A stretch of 64,000 nt of DNA from Isoperla grammatica. Lineage: Eukaryota > Arthropoda > Insecta > Plecoptera > Perlodidae. The notes under the pieces were generated by a model. That model worked only from the letters and a program-made list of their open reading frames with translations. It was not told the DNA's origin and did no database searches. How positions within the stretch are numbered: the first letter of the stretch is position 1; the number at the start of each line of letters is the position of its first letter. A program made the position numbers and the translations under genes. Of the stretch, positions 36,770-46,301 are shown piece after piece. The stretch covers positions 6,370,591-6,434,590 of the forward strand of contig OX246745.1 of assembly GCA_945910005.1 (NCBI GenBank), in the 5' to 3' direction.

Positions 36770-37535
36770 TTTGTATTCAGTTATTTAAAATATTTACTAT
36801 TATAACATACAAGATATGATTTTAAACACTATTCAGTTCTTTCAAATGCAAAAAATGGTATTAATATACAAGACAGGTTTTTAAACACTTTTCAGTTATT
36901 TTAAGTCCAACAAACTGGTATTGTTTTGAATGTTATTTTATTTGTTCATTATTTATAAATTAATGAATTAATAACAGAAATAACAATCGAAATAACTAAT
37001 AACCATACTGTTTTAAAGTTCTAAAATCCATTGTTTAGCTGATACTAAACCAAATCCTGGATATGAACCACTTTTGATGTCAATAAAAAACTGTTCATTA
37101 TCCGTGGTTTAATATTGCGCTCATACACATTTGTGTTGCCCCCCCCCCCTTCCGCCCCCCCTCTAAGAAAATAACTACGGTACGGGTGATCGATTATTGA
37201 CACAGTTGCAAGTGGTTTCCAAATGTAGCCCATACAGTCACCCACCACACAGCGTCGCAACACCTGTTATGAGTATTACTACTGGCTGACTTGAACCCCG
37301 ACCTCCGGACAAGTACAACAGCTACACTAGTTGCAACAGTGACGAGCAAACATGTCTACATGTACCGTCAGTTTTAACACCATACTCGATCGGGAACTCT
37401 ATTTATTTGAACAGCTGCTGCTTTTACTAAACATTTTACTGCACTCAATTCAGGGCATGGCTCCACTTATATAACATCATTGTTGTATATTAGATTGATG
37501 TAGACCTAATGATTTATTTTACTCATAATAGTTAA
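36770..37535. other. AT-rich DNA with a C run, no gene
   Basis: No supported gene. A run of 11 C at 37139-37149 lies next to a C-rich patch of hAT-like character. Confidence 0.45.
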
Positions 37536-37537
37536 TA

Positions 37538-38170
37538 AATTTCGTAGGAATATCTGCAATAGGGTGCACATCAGCTTTACCTGATGTTCCCCTCCTGACT
37601 AACTAGGTTATGTATTTATTCTATTTCTGCAACAGGACCGAAGTCCCAGTGAAAATTTAATATACTATACACGATTATTGATGAATGATGATGAGGAAGG
37701 GAGGAAGGGAAGCCCGGTACCAGCAAGTAGCCTACTCATGATGAAAATTACCAAAGGGACTGTAGGTTTTACGTCACATCCAAAAGGACGGTAACTTTGA
37801 CCAGTCATATAGGTTCCTCCACTAACCTTGACTGCCGAGCAGTTGACGAGAAGAACGAAGCTGTTACACAAGCTTTCGAACCCTCCAATCTGCTCTAACT
37901 AACGATAGCTAGTGTTTCAGAGGAGAGCGGTCACCCACCCTCCTCCGGACCTAGCCCCGATGTTGTTTAACTTCGGTGTTCGTATGGGAACCGGCTACTG
38001 GGTATTTTAGAGTGTTTGGATAGTTGAGAAGGAATGTCCTAGGGTTATAAGTAAGACTCAATCGAAAACCTCGGAAAAACCTTCAGTCAGGATTGCCAGT
38101 GGCCGGAATCGAACTGGCGAACGTCTGAATTAGAGTATCGCGTCTTAGCTGTTGAGCTACTTCTGTCGGT
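37538..38170 (-). mobile_element. SINE family A copy split by a 5S SINE
   Basis: The family A tail (37538-37615, with GGTGCACATCAGC and the block ending TGACTAACTAGGT) and the family A head and body (37996-38170) are in the same orientation and consecutive order, separated by about 380 bp of 5S SINE. The B box in the head part is GTTCGATTCC near 38105. This is a nested insertion. Confidence 0.85.
37616..37995 (-). mobile_element. 5S rRNA-derived SINE nested in SINE family A
   Basis: From 37995 on the minus strand: a 5S-like start, then GAAGTTAAACAACATCGGGG, GGGTGACCGCTCTCCTCTGA, AGCTTGTGTAACAGCTTCGT and TCCTTTTGGATGTGACGTAA. The 3' end, with CACTGGGACTTCGGTCCTGT, differs from the CACTGGCCTTA tail of other copies, so it is a tail variant. 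Confidence 0.88.
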
Positions 38171-38310
38171 TTTACTCATATCTAGATACTCGATCCGTGC
38201 GGTTGGAGCTCGAGCCGTGCGGTTGGGACTCGAGCCATGCGGTTGGGAAGCAAGTCCTACGCGAAGCCACTAAGGGACGTGAGTTCGAATCCCGAATAAA
38301 GAATTGTGTT
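38171..38310 (+). repeat. Three short tandem copies beside a tRNA-like B box
   Basis: CCGTGCGGTTGG recurs three times at about 20-bp spacing (38196-38250) with CTCGAG linkers. It is followed by a B-box-like GAGTTCGAATCCC near 38280. It may be the head of another tRNA-derived SINE. Confidence 0.45.
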
Positions 38311-39120
38311 TTTGTAATGATCCTTCACATTCATCCATCAGCCCTGATCTTTTGGAATAGCATGATTGGAATAATAGAGACGTAACAGTCATCTACTGTA
38401 CCGACAGTGATAGCTCACTGGTAGCAAGCGAGGTGGGAGTTCTGGAGGTCGCGAGATTGACAGCATGCCCGGGAATCATAACTCAAGGCCATTCATTCTA
38501 TTAGGCTAAATAGGTGAATTTAAAATAAATATAAAACGTGAAGATTGGTTTTACCGAGGAATGTGTTAATTTGTTTTCTGTAAACAAAAAATTAAATGAT
38601 ACTAACCCTAATGATCTAACATTATAAACGTTAATAAAATAAATAAATAAATAATAAAAGTTTGTCATACTTGCATCATTTCTTCAAAACCCCATCTAGG
38701 TATGTTCTCATTTTTTAAATTTCTTGCTTAGCGTTCGTGGGATGTTACTATAAAAGGTAATTTTGCACGGTTTTAAAATTAAACTTAAATTTTTTTAACG
38801 TACAGTTTCCCCTCATTCAGGTCTTTAAGTCTACATGGCTACCTTTTTCTTTTCTTGTATACTGGATTGCATTTCATGCTCAATTGTTCATAATGCACCT
38901 TCGTTAACTTGCGTTTTTCATCATTCTTTTGACACAAATTACTAATTTATATAGCAATTCACTTTAGCTAACTGTCTACTTTATTGTCAAAAATGTGGTA
39001 CAAGCGTCAGATGTGGCAAGGACAGAAAGTCACGCTACCTTACTTAGCAGTTTACTTTGACACCATTTGACTCGTTCAACTTAAGACAAGACAGGCGGGA
39101 ACTATTAGGCACTACATGAT
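38311..39120. other. AT-rich DNA, no recognisable gene
   Basis: A second weak tRNA-like patch with TAGCTCACTGGTAGCAAGC lies at about 38411, without a good B box. Nothing else is recognised. Confidence 0.4.
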
Positions 39121-39285
39121 ACCACTTAAGACCGTATTCATTCATACGAGGACCGGTATTACAACTAACAAATAAGCTGTATTTGTGGATTTCAAAGGTT
39201 TTGATTGGTGCTTGTCATCGCGAAGATAAGCTATTGACGAATAAGCTGTCATTCGGACATTTTAATACTGGGCCTTAGAGTAAGT
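39120..39285. mobile_element. Possible MITE with TTA flanks
   Basis: Weak inverted ends: GACCGTATTC on the left and the inverse of GGCCCAGTATTAAAA on the right, each next to TTA, plus ATAAGCTG / CAGCTTATT words inside in both orientations. A 3-bp TWA duplication with GGCC-type ends would suggest PIF/Harbinger, but the ends match only partly. Confidence 0.4.
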
Positions 39286-39415
39286 GAGAAAAACGTGTTA
39301 AAAATACATCGGTACTAAAATGTGTGAAATATATGTCATGATAATTCTACTATAATCATATGTAACGAACCTGTTTTAAGTAAAGAGACAGTGTACAGTG
39401 TAAGTTATACAAATA

Positions 39416-39530
39416 CAGGGGCGTACCCAGGAATTCACAATGGGGGGGGGGGTCGAACATAAGGGCTAAGCCCCCCCAGCCTCCGGGGAGGCGTTTTCGC
39501 CCTAGGTGATTTTTTTCTTTACATATGACG
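39416..39530 (+). mobile_element. hAT-like element, left end
   Basis: It starts CAGGGGCGTACCCAGGAATT, followed by a run of 11 G (39442-39452) and the phrase GGGCTAAGCCCCCCCAGCCT. The terminus matches 17 of 20 bases of the inverted end at 42795. The two could bound one 3.4-kb element, but flanking octamers TACAAATA and TTAAACTT do not match, so separate insertions are as likely. Confidence 0.6.
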
Positions 39531-40800
39531 TTTTAAACGCCTGTGAACACGTTTCAGAATCGGACAATACCATAAGAGTAGGTTTAAGTGAATGTATAAG
39601 AATGATGATTACAAATATAGTTTGATCCTATCTTCTCTCTGTGTATTTTTGTACGGAAAACGAGGCTCTAATATTTAAATACAACATAGGGAGAATGTAT
39701 GTGATAGTGAAGGTGTTAATCATGGTTAAAAACAGCATTAGCAGAAGTAGAAGAGAGTAGGAATGAATTAGCTAACCTGATTTGCGTCCACGAGTGAAGA
39801 AAAACAAGAGAAAAAGTCTTCGTGAGATGGTTTAAAAGCGTCAGATAAAACACTTCCATAACTGCACCATGCCGGCGGAATTATTAAACTTTTATTTTAC
39901 TTAGCATGGTTTACTTACAATAATTGCGCTTAGAAGCACAATTGGTCTTGACTAGCTTCGTCGGAAACCATTCTGCAAGTGCAAACGAAATGTGATTTAG
40001 GGAGTAAAAAACAATCAAAGTTGCTAAATAATGTTTACCAACGAACGTTTAAGGTGTCAACCAGAGTAAATTTAATTTTCTTAAATATACATACAAATAT
40101 ACAGACTGGAAATAAAATAAGGTATTCTCAAAATGTTTTGGTATGACCGTATTTTAGTACCACAGTATTTATATGGACATTTAAAAAAAAATTGCTCCAG
40201 ATGGTAGTTTAACGAACTCTTGAGTCTATTTGCCACTGACAAGTGTCCGACACGGCAAAGCAAATGTTTCCGTACTCATACACTTGTAATCATTACTAGA
40301 AAGTAATCAAGACTTGGTCTATAGAACGAGTCTTTGATGAGGGATATTTGTTGCAAGGAGTTAACGAACAATGCTGGCCAAGTAGTAACTACGCCTTGTT
40401 AGTGTAGCTCTCTCATAATAGTTATCCGATATTTGACCTCGAAGGGAAGAATATCGGTAATCTAAAGTACCAAGTGTGTGTGTGCTTTTTCTACTGTGCA
40501 CAGCAGTGTAGTGCATGCATACCGTTACTTCGAGTCCACTTTAACCCCTGGATGTGACTACCCCTAATTGGGTAACTCGTGCAATCATCAAAGAAAGGTT
40601 TTAGTTTCTTTGTTCACATACAAAGAAACATGTCTATTACGAAACGGAAGCACAAAAACAATTATAAACGTGTTCAACGTTTGGTTTTAACTAAGCTGAC
40701 ATATTCGGTTTTTGTTCTGCACAAGTTTAACTGTTCCATCTACACTGCTGCTGAACTGGACCCCACAGCCACCTGTATTCCTGTTGGTTTTTTAGTATCC
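39531..40800. other. AT-rich DNA, no recognisable gene
   Basis: No transposase or other domain-bearing frame was found in this stretch, even though it lies between two hAT-like termini. Confidence 0.5.
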
Positions 40801-40814
40801 AACTGGTGACTTCC

Positions 40815-41045
40815 CCGATTGCCAATTCCTCTAACGCCAATTACCTTTTCTCCCTAATGCCAACATATCTATCTGCTCACGAAGACCATCTTACGAGATA
40901 CATCTGAGGGGCGCTGTTGGCGTTAGGGGAATTTTATCTATTCCCCTAACGCCAACACGGACTACTGAATGTGTGATTAAATCAGCGATACTATGATGTT
41001 GGTGTTACGGGAATTTTATTATTCCTTTAACGGCAACACGGTTGA
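40815..41045. repeat. Cluster of palindromes built on TTGGCGTTAGGGGAAT
   Basis: A perfect inverted repeat with 18-bp arms (40915-40932 and 40940-40957) has a 7-nt loop. A degenerate copy of the same palindrome follows at about 41000-41041, and single-arm relatives (CTCTAACGCCAA, CCCTAATGCCAACA) lie at about 40828 and 40853. It may be a decayed small palindromic transposon family. Confidence 0.8.
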
Positions 41046-42600
41046 GTTACTTTGTTAGATACGCATTACGTTTTACGTTAATTTCTACTCCAAAGTGATC
41101 ACTTTATATATATGTTGAATCGTAGGTTTTCGCGGACCGATGGATGCATTGTATATGTTGAACGTTTTCGGGTTAACTGCTGCGCTCTTTCTTGAGACGA
41201 TTTTGGCCCTTTTAAGGACCAAAATGGTATGTTCTCCAAGAAACCACGCTATACTTAGTAGTTATAAGTATGTTATTTAACAAAACTAATAAACATTCAA
41301 TCAATATTATACTGATAGAAACGTTTTTTGCGTTTTGATCATCTTACTATGGAGGAGTGGGAACCTTTGTATATTATCTAACCGAACCAAACCAAAACCA
41401 AACAACATTCCCCCAGTGTTGCAAGCGACATAATTCTCAGTGAAGTGATGCTCAAAGCAGGTTGACATAAGTGACTGAATACTTTGACTTTCTCAACTTA
41501 ACAACATGACTGTATTACATAACATTTATTAAAGACGGTAGCGAATCTTTGAAGCAGGTGCCTTTCACATCACTTTACTCATAAAAACAAGTAGGTTGCA
41601 TACTTATTACGCACACAAAAAATTATGTTGACACTAATTTTAATTGAACATCCTTTCAAAATTTGTTATCACAGTTCGTGAACTTTGACTGTAAAATTCC
41701 TTTCTCTTTTATTTTGAAGTGTTTTCGTCTAAATAATATGCAATCCGTGAAAGTAGTTTGTGATTTGCTGGAAATAATGAACGCATCGAATTCCTCTCCA
41801 TATAAATGTGTACGTGAGTTGTTAGATGAGATAACTACTTTCGTTTGTCCTACATGATAATTGATAGACATCATTGTAACGACCTTTTTGGTGAATGCAG
41901 TTACGCAACTTAGGACGAAAAGAACAACACCTGCGGTAGCATACATCCATTCCTAAAGCTTTAATACTAATTATTATGCTTCAATACTAATAATTTTGCT
42001 TAAATAACAAAAACAAATAATTTTGGCAATATTTTGGAATGTAAAATTTACATTTTGTCGTTGTTGTGAATTTGTACTAGACTAATATATTAATTTAGTG
42101 TCCTGCTATTGACATGCCAGCATATTATACAGTATACGGATACCTCTACTCTATTCTTTAAGTTAATTTTCAAGGATGTGTTTCATGATGCGCCAGACTT
42201 TTTACCTTTTTTTGTACAATATGGCGGCTGTGTATTTTCTATATCTTCAAGGAGAATAAAAATGGCATTTTTTATAATTATATCATTATTGTGCGGGAGT
42301 CGAAACCATGTTCTCTGCTTCCTATCAGCTGTCGAGCTGTGAATCCAGTGCATTTCTACCCCTCACACTGCTCCACGACACGACTTGCCAAAACGCAATA
42401 AAACATAACGAGCACCATCAGAAATAACCTTACACTCGAAATAAATATCTTATTGTGACCGTGACCCTGAGATCTTCGAGTGCCCGTTACAACTGCCGCC
42501 TCCACCCCCCCTTTCGCAAAGGAACAATGTAAAATGATCGTTTAGGTTTCAATAGACAGTTCTTTTTGTATTACATACCAAAGATATTAGTTTTTCATTA
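41046..42600. other. AT-rich DNA, no recognisable gene
   Basis: Overlapping sense and antisense frames of 64-96 codons near 41.65-41.95 kb are short and unsupported. At about 42290-42360 a GTCGAAACC patch loosely recalls a B box. Nothing firm. Confidence 0.45.
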
Positions 42601-42639
42601 GGTTTTTGCTAGAAACTTAGTAGGTCTAATTTTGTTTCA

Positions 42640-42795
42640 GTTGGCTGCTGTAAAACGCACAGATTTGAACCAAAATTACCTTGACGAGAATTTTGTCCCT
42701 GCCCCCCGAACCCTCCACTCGTGTTCCGGTTCAGCTCTCTTTAATATGGGTTGAAGCCCCCCCCCCCCTCTTTCCAATTCCTGGATACGCCACTG
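42640..42795 (-). mobile_element. hAT-like element terminus
   Basis: Read on the minus strand from 42795 the sequence is CAGTGGCGTATCCAGGAATT, then a G run (12 C on the plus strand, 42757-42768) about 26 bp inside. This is the same architecture as 39416 and 45495. Confidence 0.65.
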
Positions 42796-43240
42796 TTAAA
42801 CTTTAACCTCACACTAGCTTTTATTTTTTTTCTACGAACTGTGCAAAGAAGAATGACTAGAGAGACTAATGAGTAATGTATTGTAATGAGTTATTGAGCT
42901 AAATATGAGACGTTAAACCCCAAATATGATCATTTTAATGAGCTTATGTATTTCAATGAGATCCAATGTCAATAAGAACAAAGTTCCCATTTGACTGTAA
43001 TAAAATACCAAAATTGATGCCTTCAAACGAGGACGTGCGGGTTGAGAGAAGCTCTATTATTGTTATTCTTGTTGTTATTAGTATAACTTGTTATCATCAT
43101 CTATTTAATTCCCAATATTATTACTATCTCACTCCGCTAGAGGCAGACTTCATGCCAATACTCTTGCCTATTGCCGTGATTAGCTATCAACGTTGCCACT
43201 GGGCCACAATAGTAGGACGAGAATCGCAATGAATTCCAAC
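42796..43240. other. AT-rich DNA with a SINE B/D tail scrap
   Basis: At about 42898-42925 the phrase AAATATGAGACGTTAAACCC then CAAA matches the SINE family B/D tail. No gene is seen; the 88-codon frame at 42966-43232 has no features. Confidence 0.5.
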
Positions 43241-43242
43241 AA

Positions 43243-43440
43243 AACCTGCTGCGACCCAGCCTAGTCGAAGTGAACCCTGAGAAGTGTGATACCAAGATGA
43301 TGATGTGAGTAGGTCCTACTCACTAATAGTTGCATGGTGATCTCCAGTAACCCGTCAAGCAACATTGGACTAGGTCAGAAGATGGCTGGGTGACCATGGC
43401 ACAGCTTCTTCAGCAGCATGCATGTTAGCACACAGTTAAC
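43243..43440 (+). mobile_element. Divergent 5S rRNA-like SINE head
   Basis: GTCAAGCAACATTGGACTAG followed by GTCAGAAGATGGCTGGGTGA and CCATGG aligns with the 5S rRNA box A to box C region (AAGCAACATCGGGC, then TGGGTGACCGC). Flanking sequence differs from the other 5S SINEs here, so it is either an old copy or a second family. Confidence 0.65.
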
Positions 43441-43587
43441 ACTCTTCCTGGAATCACAAAGATGCCCAACTCTAAGTTTTCCTAAGTAGTCAAATCCCAG
43501 CTAAATACATCAATATAAATTATCTCTGGGTATTACTACACATTCACAAATACAATAATATTAGTTACATTGTTGATATTTTACTAT

Positions 43588-43693
43588 ATTTTATCTTTAT
43601 GACATTTCAAAACGACATATGCCTGATTTCGAAGATTTGCCTAAACTAGGACGTCTTAGCACTTAGGCACCATTGTGAATCTGGGCCCTGACA
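43588..43693 (-). mobile_element. MITE end fragment (possible)
   Basis: On the minus strand from 43693 the sequence starts CAGGGCCCAGATTCACAATG, then GTGCCTAAGTGCTAAGACG and a GCCTAAAC segment. The start and the TTAGCAC/GTGCTAA words recall hAT or Harbinger MITE ends. No inverted partner was identified. Confidence 0.35.
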
Positions 43694-43714
43694 TCCAACC
43701 ATATACCTGCCGGT

Positions 43715-44035
43715 ACACCGATAAAGGTGGCTCAGTGCGTATTATAGACGAGGCTCTAATTCGGGAGATCGCTGGTACGATTCCCGCTACCGGCAATCCT
43801 GACTGAAGGTTTGTCCGAGGTTTTCATCAGTCAAAAGGCGAATGCTGGAATATTGAGTCATAACAGCCCTTGGACATTCCTTCCGAACTATTCCAAATAC
43901 CGCAATACAGTCCAGTACGCAAGATGCAACCGATTGCAGCTGTTACGGGCAACTTTACAACCGTCTAGAACCGTCTAAAACTGTTCTGTAATGAGGGCCC
44001 TCAAGAGGGACTTGAATTATCCCCGAGTACGTTTT
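43715..44035 (+). mobile_element. SINE family A copy with extra 3' segment
   Basis: The head ACCGATAAAGGTGGCTCAGT has a worn A box, and the B-box-like GGTACGATTCC is near 43774. The family A body follows, then a segment with GCAACCGATTGCAGC and AACCGTCTAGAACCGTCTAA and the end CCTCAAGAGGGACTTGAATT then ATCC. The extra segment matches that of the copy at 28800. Confidence 0.85.
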
Positions 44036-44039
44036 TACC

Positions 44040-45232
44040 CACAATTATTATTTTAATAACAAAGTACACTTATAGCGAAAACTTTCGGGAGTAAATTTCT
44101 ACAAGAAATTCGTTTTGATATGTTGTGTACGTGGTTGCAATACTAAATGCGAATCGTACTTTATATATGCCGGAGGTTAAACCCCTCCCGTATGCATGTA
44201 GATGGATGCAGTTGCAGTGCATGCCAATGTGAACAAGTTCTTGAATCATCAACGATAAAGAAGTGTAAGACATATTTAATGAAGTATAAAGGTACTTTCG
44301 ACGACATAAGTAACTCAAGGGTCAAACAGAACATGTCTACTCTAACTACTCTTCTATAAATGCACTCATATTCGTTTTAGGCTCAGTCTGATTTACGTAT
44401 CAATAGACAACGCGTATATTTATTTATACATTTTGATTATATTATCCTATTCAGTATAAAAAATTGATTTACAAAGGAGGAAAATAAATAAAACCGTACA
44501 ATTAATAATGGATGAATAACAAAACAACAAAACAAACTATACTGTAACTATTATTGAAAATAGAACAAGAACAATACAAATGAATTGAGGAAAGACTATA
44601 CATTGATAAGAAATAACAATCGGTAATCATCGGATAAAAAACTATTGTTTTGTATAAATGCGCTCGCTCGCACCTACCCTTTATTTACTTATGTGGCACA
44701 CTGTAAATACATAGTTTGGGAACATCAGAAGTGGAAGTAGAAATACCAGCAATATTTACACTTGCATAGCTTATACATGTTACGCGGTAAACAATAAAAT
44801 AAAAACGAATTTCTAATTGGGTCTTACTTGTAATGTAATTGCTATGATGGTTTATACGTCGTGAGGGCGTGAGGGCGTGAGGGCACGTGCCTTACCATCA
44901 CCCAAGTAAACATGCTCAGCTCCATGTGCTCAACATTTACATCTCGTTAATTACTCTCATCTCAGATGTAGACTTAGGTTCACACATACTAATGTAGTAT
45001 AGGCCAACATTTTTCCGAGACAAAAATTTCACTTTTAGCCTTAACCTAGTTGGTTGAAATGTGCCATTTTGACCTGTGGGAACCTTAAACTTGACCTCGA
45101 CCTTCTCTCACGAACGAAGATAGACTCGGGTATGTTAATCTGTGCGTCGTGAGGAGGACTGCGGCGTAGTTCTCTGTTCCCCCGCCAGGGGACACGCCCG
45201 ACACAGTCCATGCGGCAGTGTTACAAGAGGAT
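44040..45232. other. AT-rich DNA, no recognisable gene
   Basis: No domain-bearing frame. A triple GTGAGGGC repeat lies at about 44861-44886. Confidence 0.5.
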
Positions 45233-45370
45233 CCACACCGATAGGACGCAAGCCTAGCTCTCATTCCATTCCGGGCACCGGCAATTCTGACTGAAGGTCT
45301 TTACCGAGGTTCTCCTCAGTCGTAAAGGCGATTGTTGGGATTGATTCCTACTGACAGCCTCGGAAATGTT
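45233..45370 (+). mobile_element. SINE family A fragment (headless)
   Basis: CACCGGCAATTCTGACTGAA, GGTTCTCCTCAGTCGTAAAG and GCGATTGTTGGGATTGATTC match the family A body. The promoter head is unrecognisable and the 3' part gives way to a hAT-like end. Confidence 0.75.
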
Positions 45371-45495
45371 ACCTGCGGCGCTATTGTGGGGGGCATCCCC
45401 CCCACACCCCCCATTGTCTCGCTTGCGGAGCACTTTGTTACAGCTATGTTCTACTATGGGCAGCCCCCCTAAATATATTCCTGCGTACGCCACTG
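45371..45495 (-). mobile_element. hAT-like element terminus
   Basis: On the minus strand from 45495: CAGTGGCGTACGCAGGAATA then TATTTAGGGGGGCTGCCCAT. The GGGGGGCATCCCCCCC phrase near 45390 matches the internal style of the element at 6190. The other end is lost at the junction with the SINE fragment. Confidence 0.6.
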
Positions 45496-46301
45496 CAAAC
45501 ACCATAAACATACCACCTGGAGCCTCATGCCAGTACGTTTGTATTTTGTATACGCAACGTACATTGGTACAACAAAATAACATCTTATTATATAATTTAA
45601 ATAATATACTAACAATTATTTATTATTTTTATTTAAACCTTCGTTCCGCTATATTTACATCATGAACTGTTCGCCTTCGAGGCTCTTGTTGTGACACAAA
45701 TAGGCCTATTCCTAGCACGCCATAGCAACGCACGCATAATCGTTGTTCACAAGTCCTCAATAGGGAAGTTGAATGTGATTTTTTATTATTGTAATAGGTT
45801 AGGGCACCCAGATATTTCACTTCGATGACTTTCCATTCATAAAAACGAGCTGCAAGTTCCACACATCTTTATGCCAGGAAAACGGAGCATGACTTCGTCA
45901 GTCTGTAGCAACAATCAACCTTACCTATAGTGATAAAATTAATCAATTCTTATTCAATGTTTTAGGGGTTAATGAAATCCGAGGCACACAGATAATAAAA
46001 TTACAAAAAAAACTAAATATTTGAAAATTGGTTGTTTGTTTTTAGTTATAAGTTTCTAGTGTGTTTAGATAAAGATCTAAATAATTTATATACCTACACA
46101 CATTAAAAACTCATACACATTCCATATTCCCTGTAAATTGAAGTGAGACCATTTATGTTCCAATTGCCGTTTCTTGTGATTATAAACCTATTTCCATGAC
46201 AGTGAATTAAACAACCAACATTTTTTTTACACGTAAAACTGTATGTGTTAAAAGCTTATTTGATATATCCATATTTATTCGATGTTTGTTACTGATTTCA
46301 G
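45496..46301 (+). other. Intron upstream of the large exon (3' part)
   Basis: No gene is seen. The stretch ends in the acceptor GATTTCAG at 46301, directly before the large exon. Because the exon opens inside a signal peptide, this is inferred to be the 3' end of an intron of unknown length. Confidence 0.65.

Noticed and set aside
39416..42795. A single 3.4-kb hAT element bounded by CAGGGGCG and the inverse of CAGTGGCG
   Set aside because: The termini match well, but the flanking octamers do not match and no transposase lies between them. Two separate copies are as likely.
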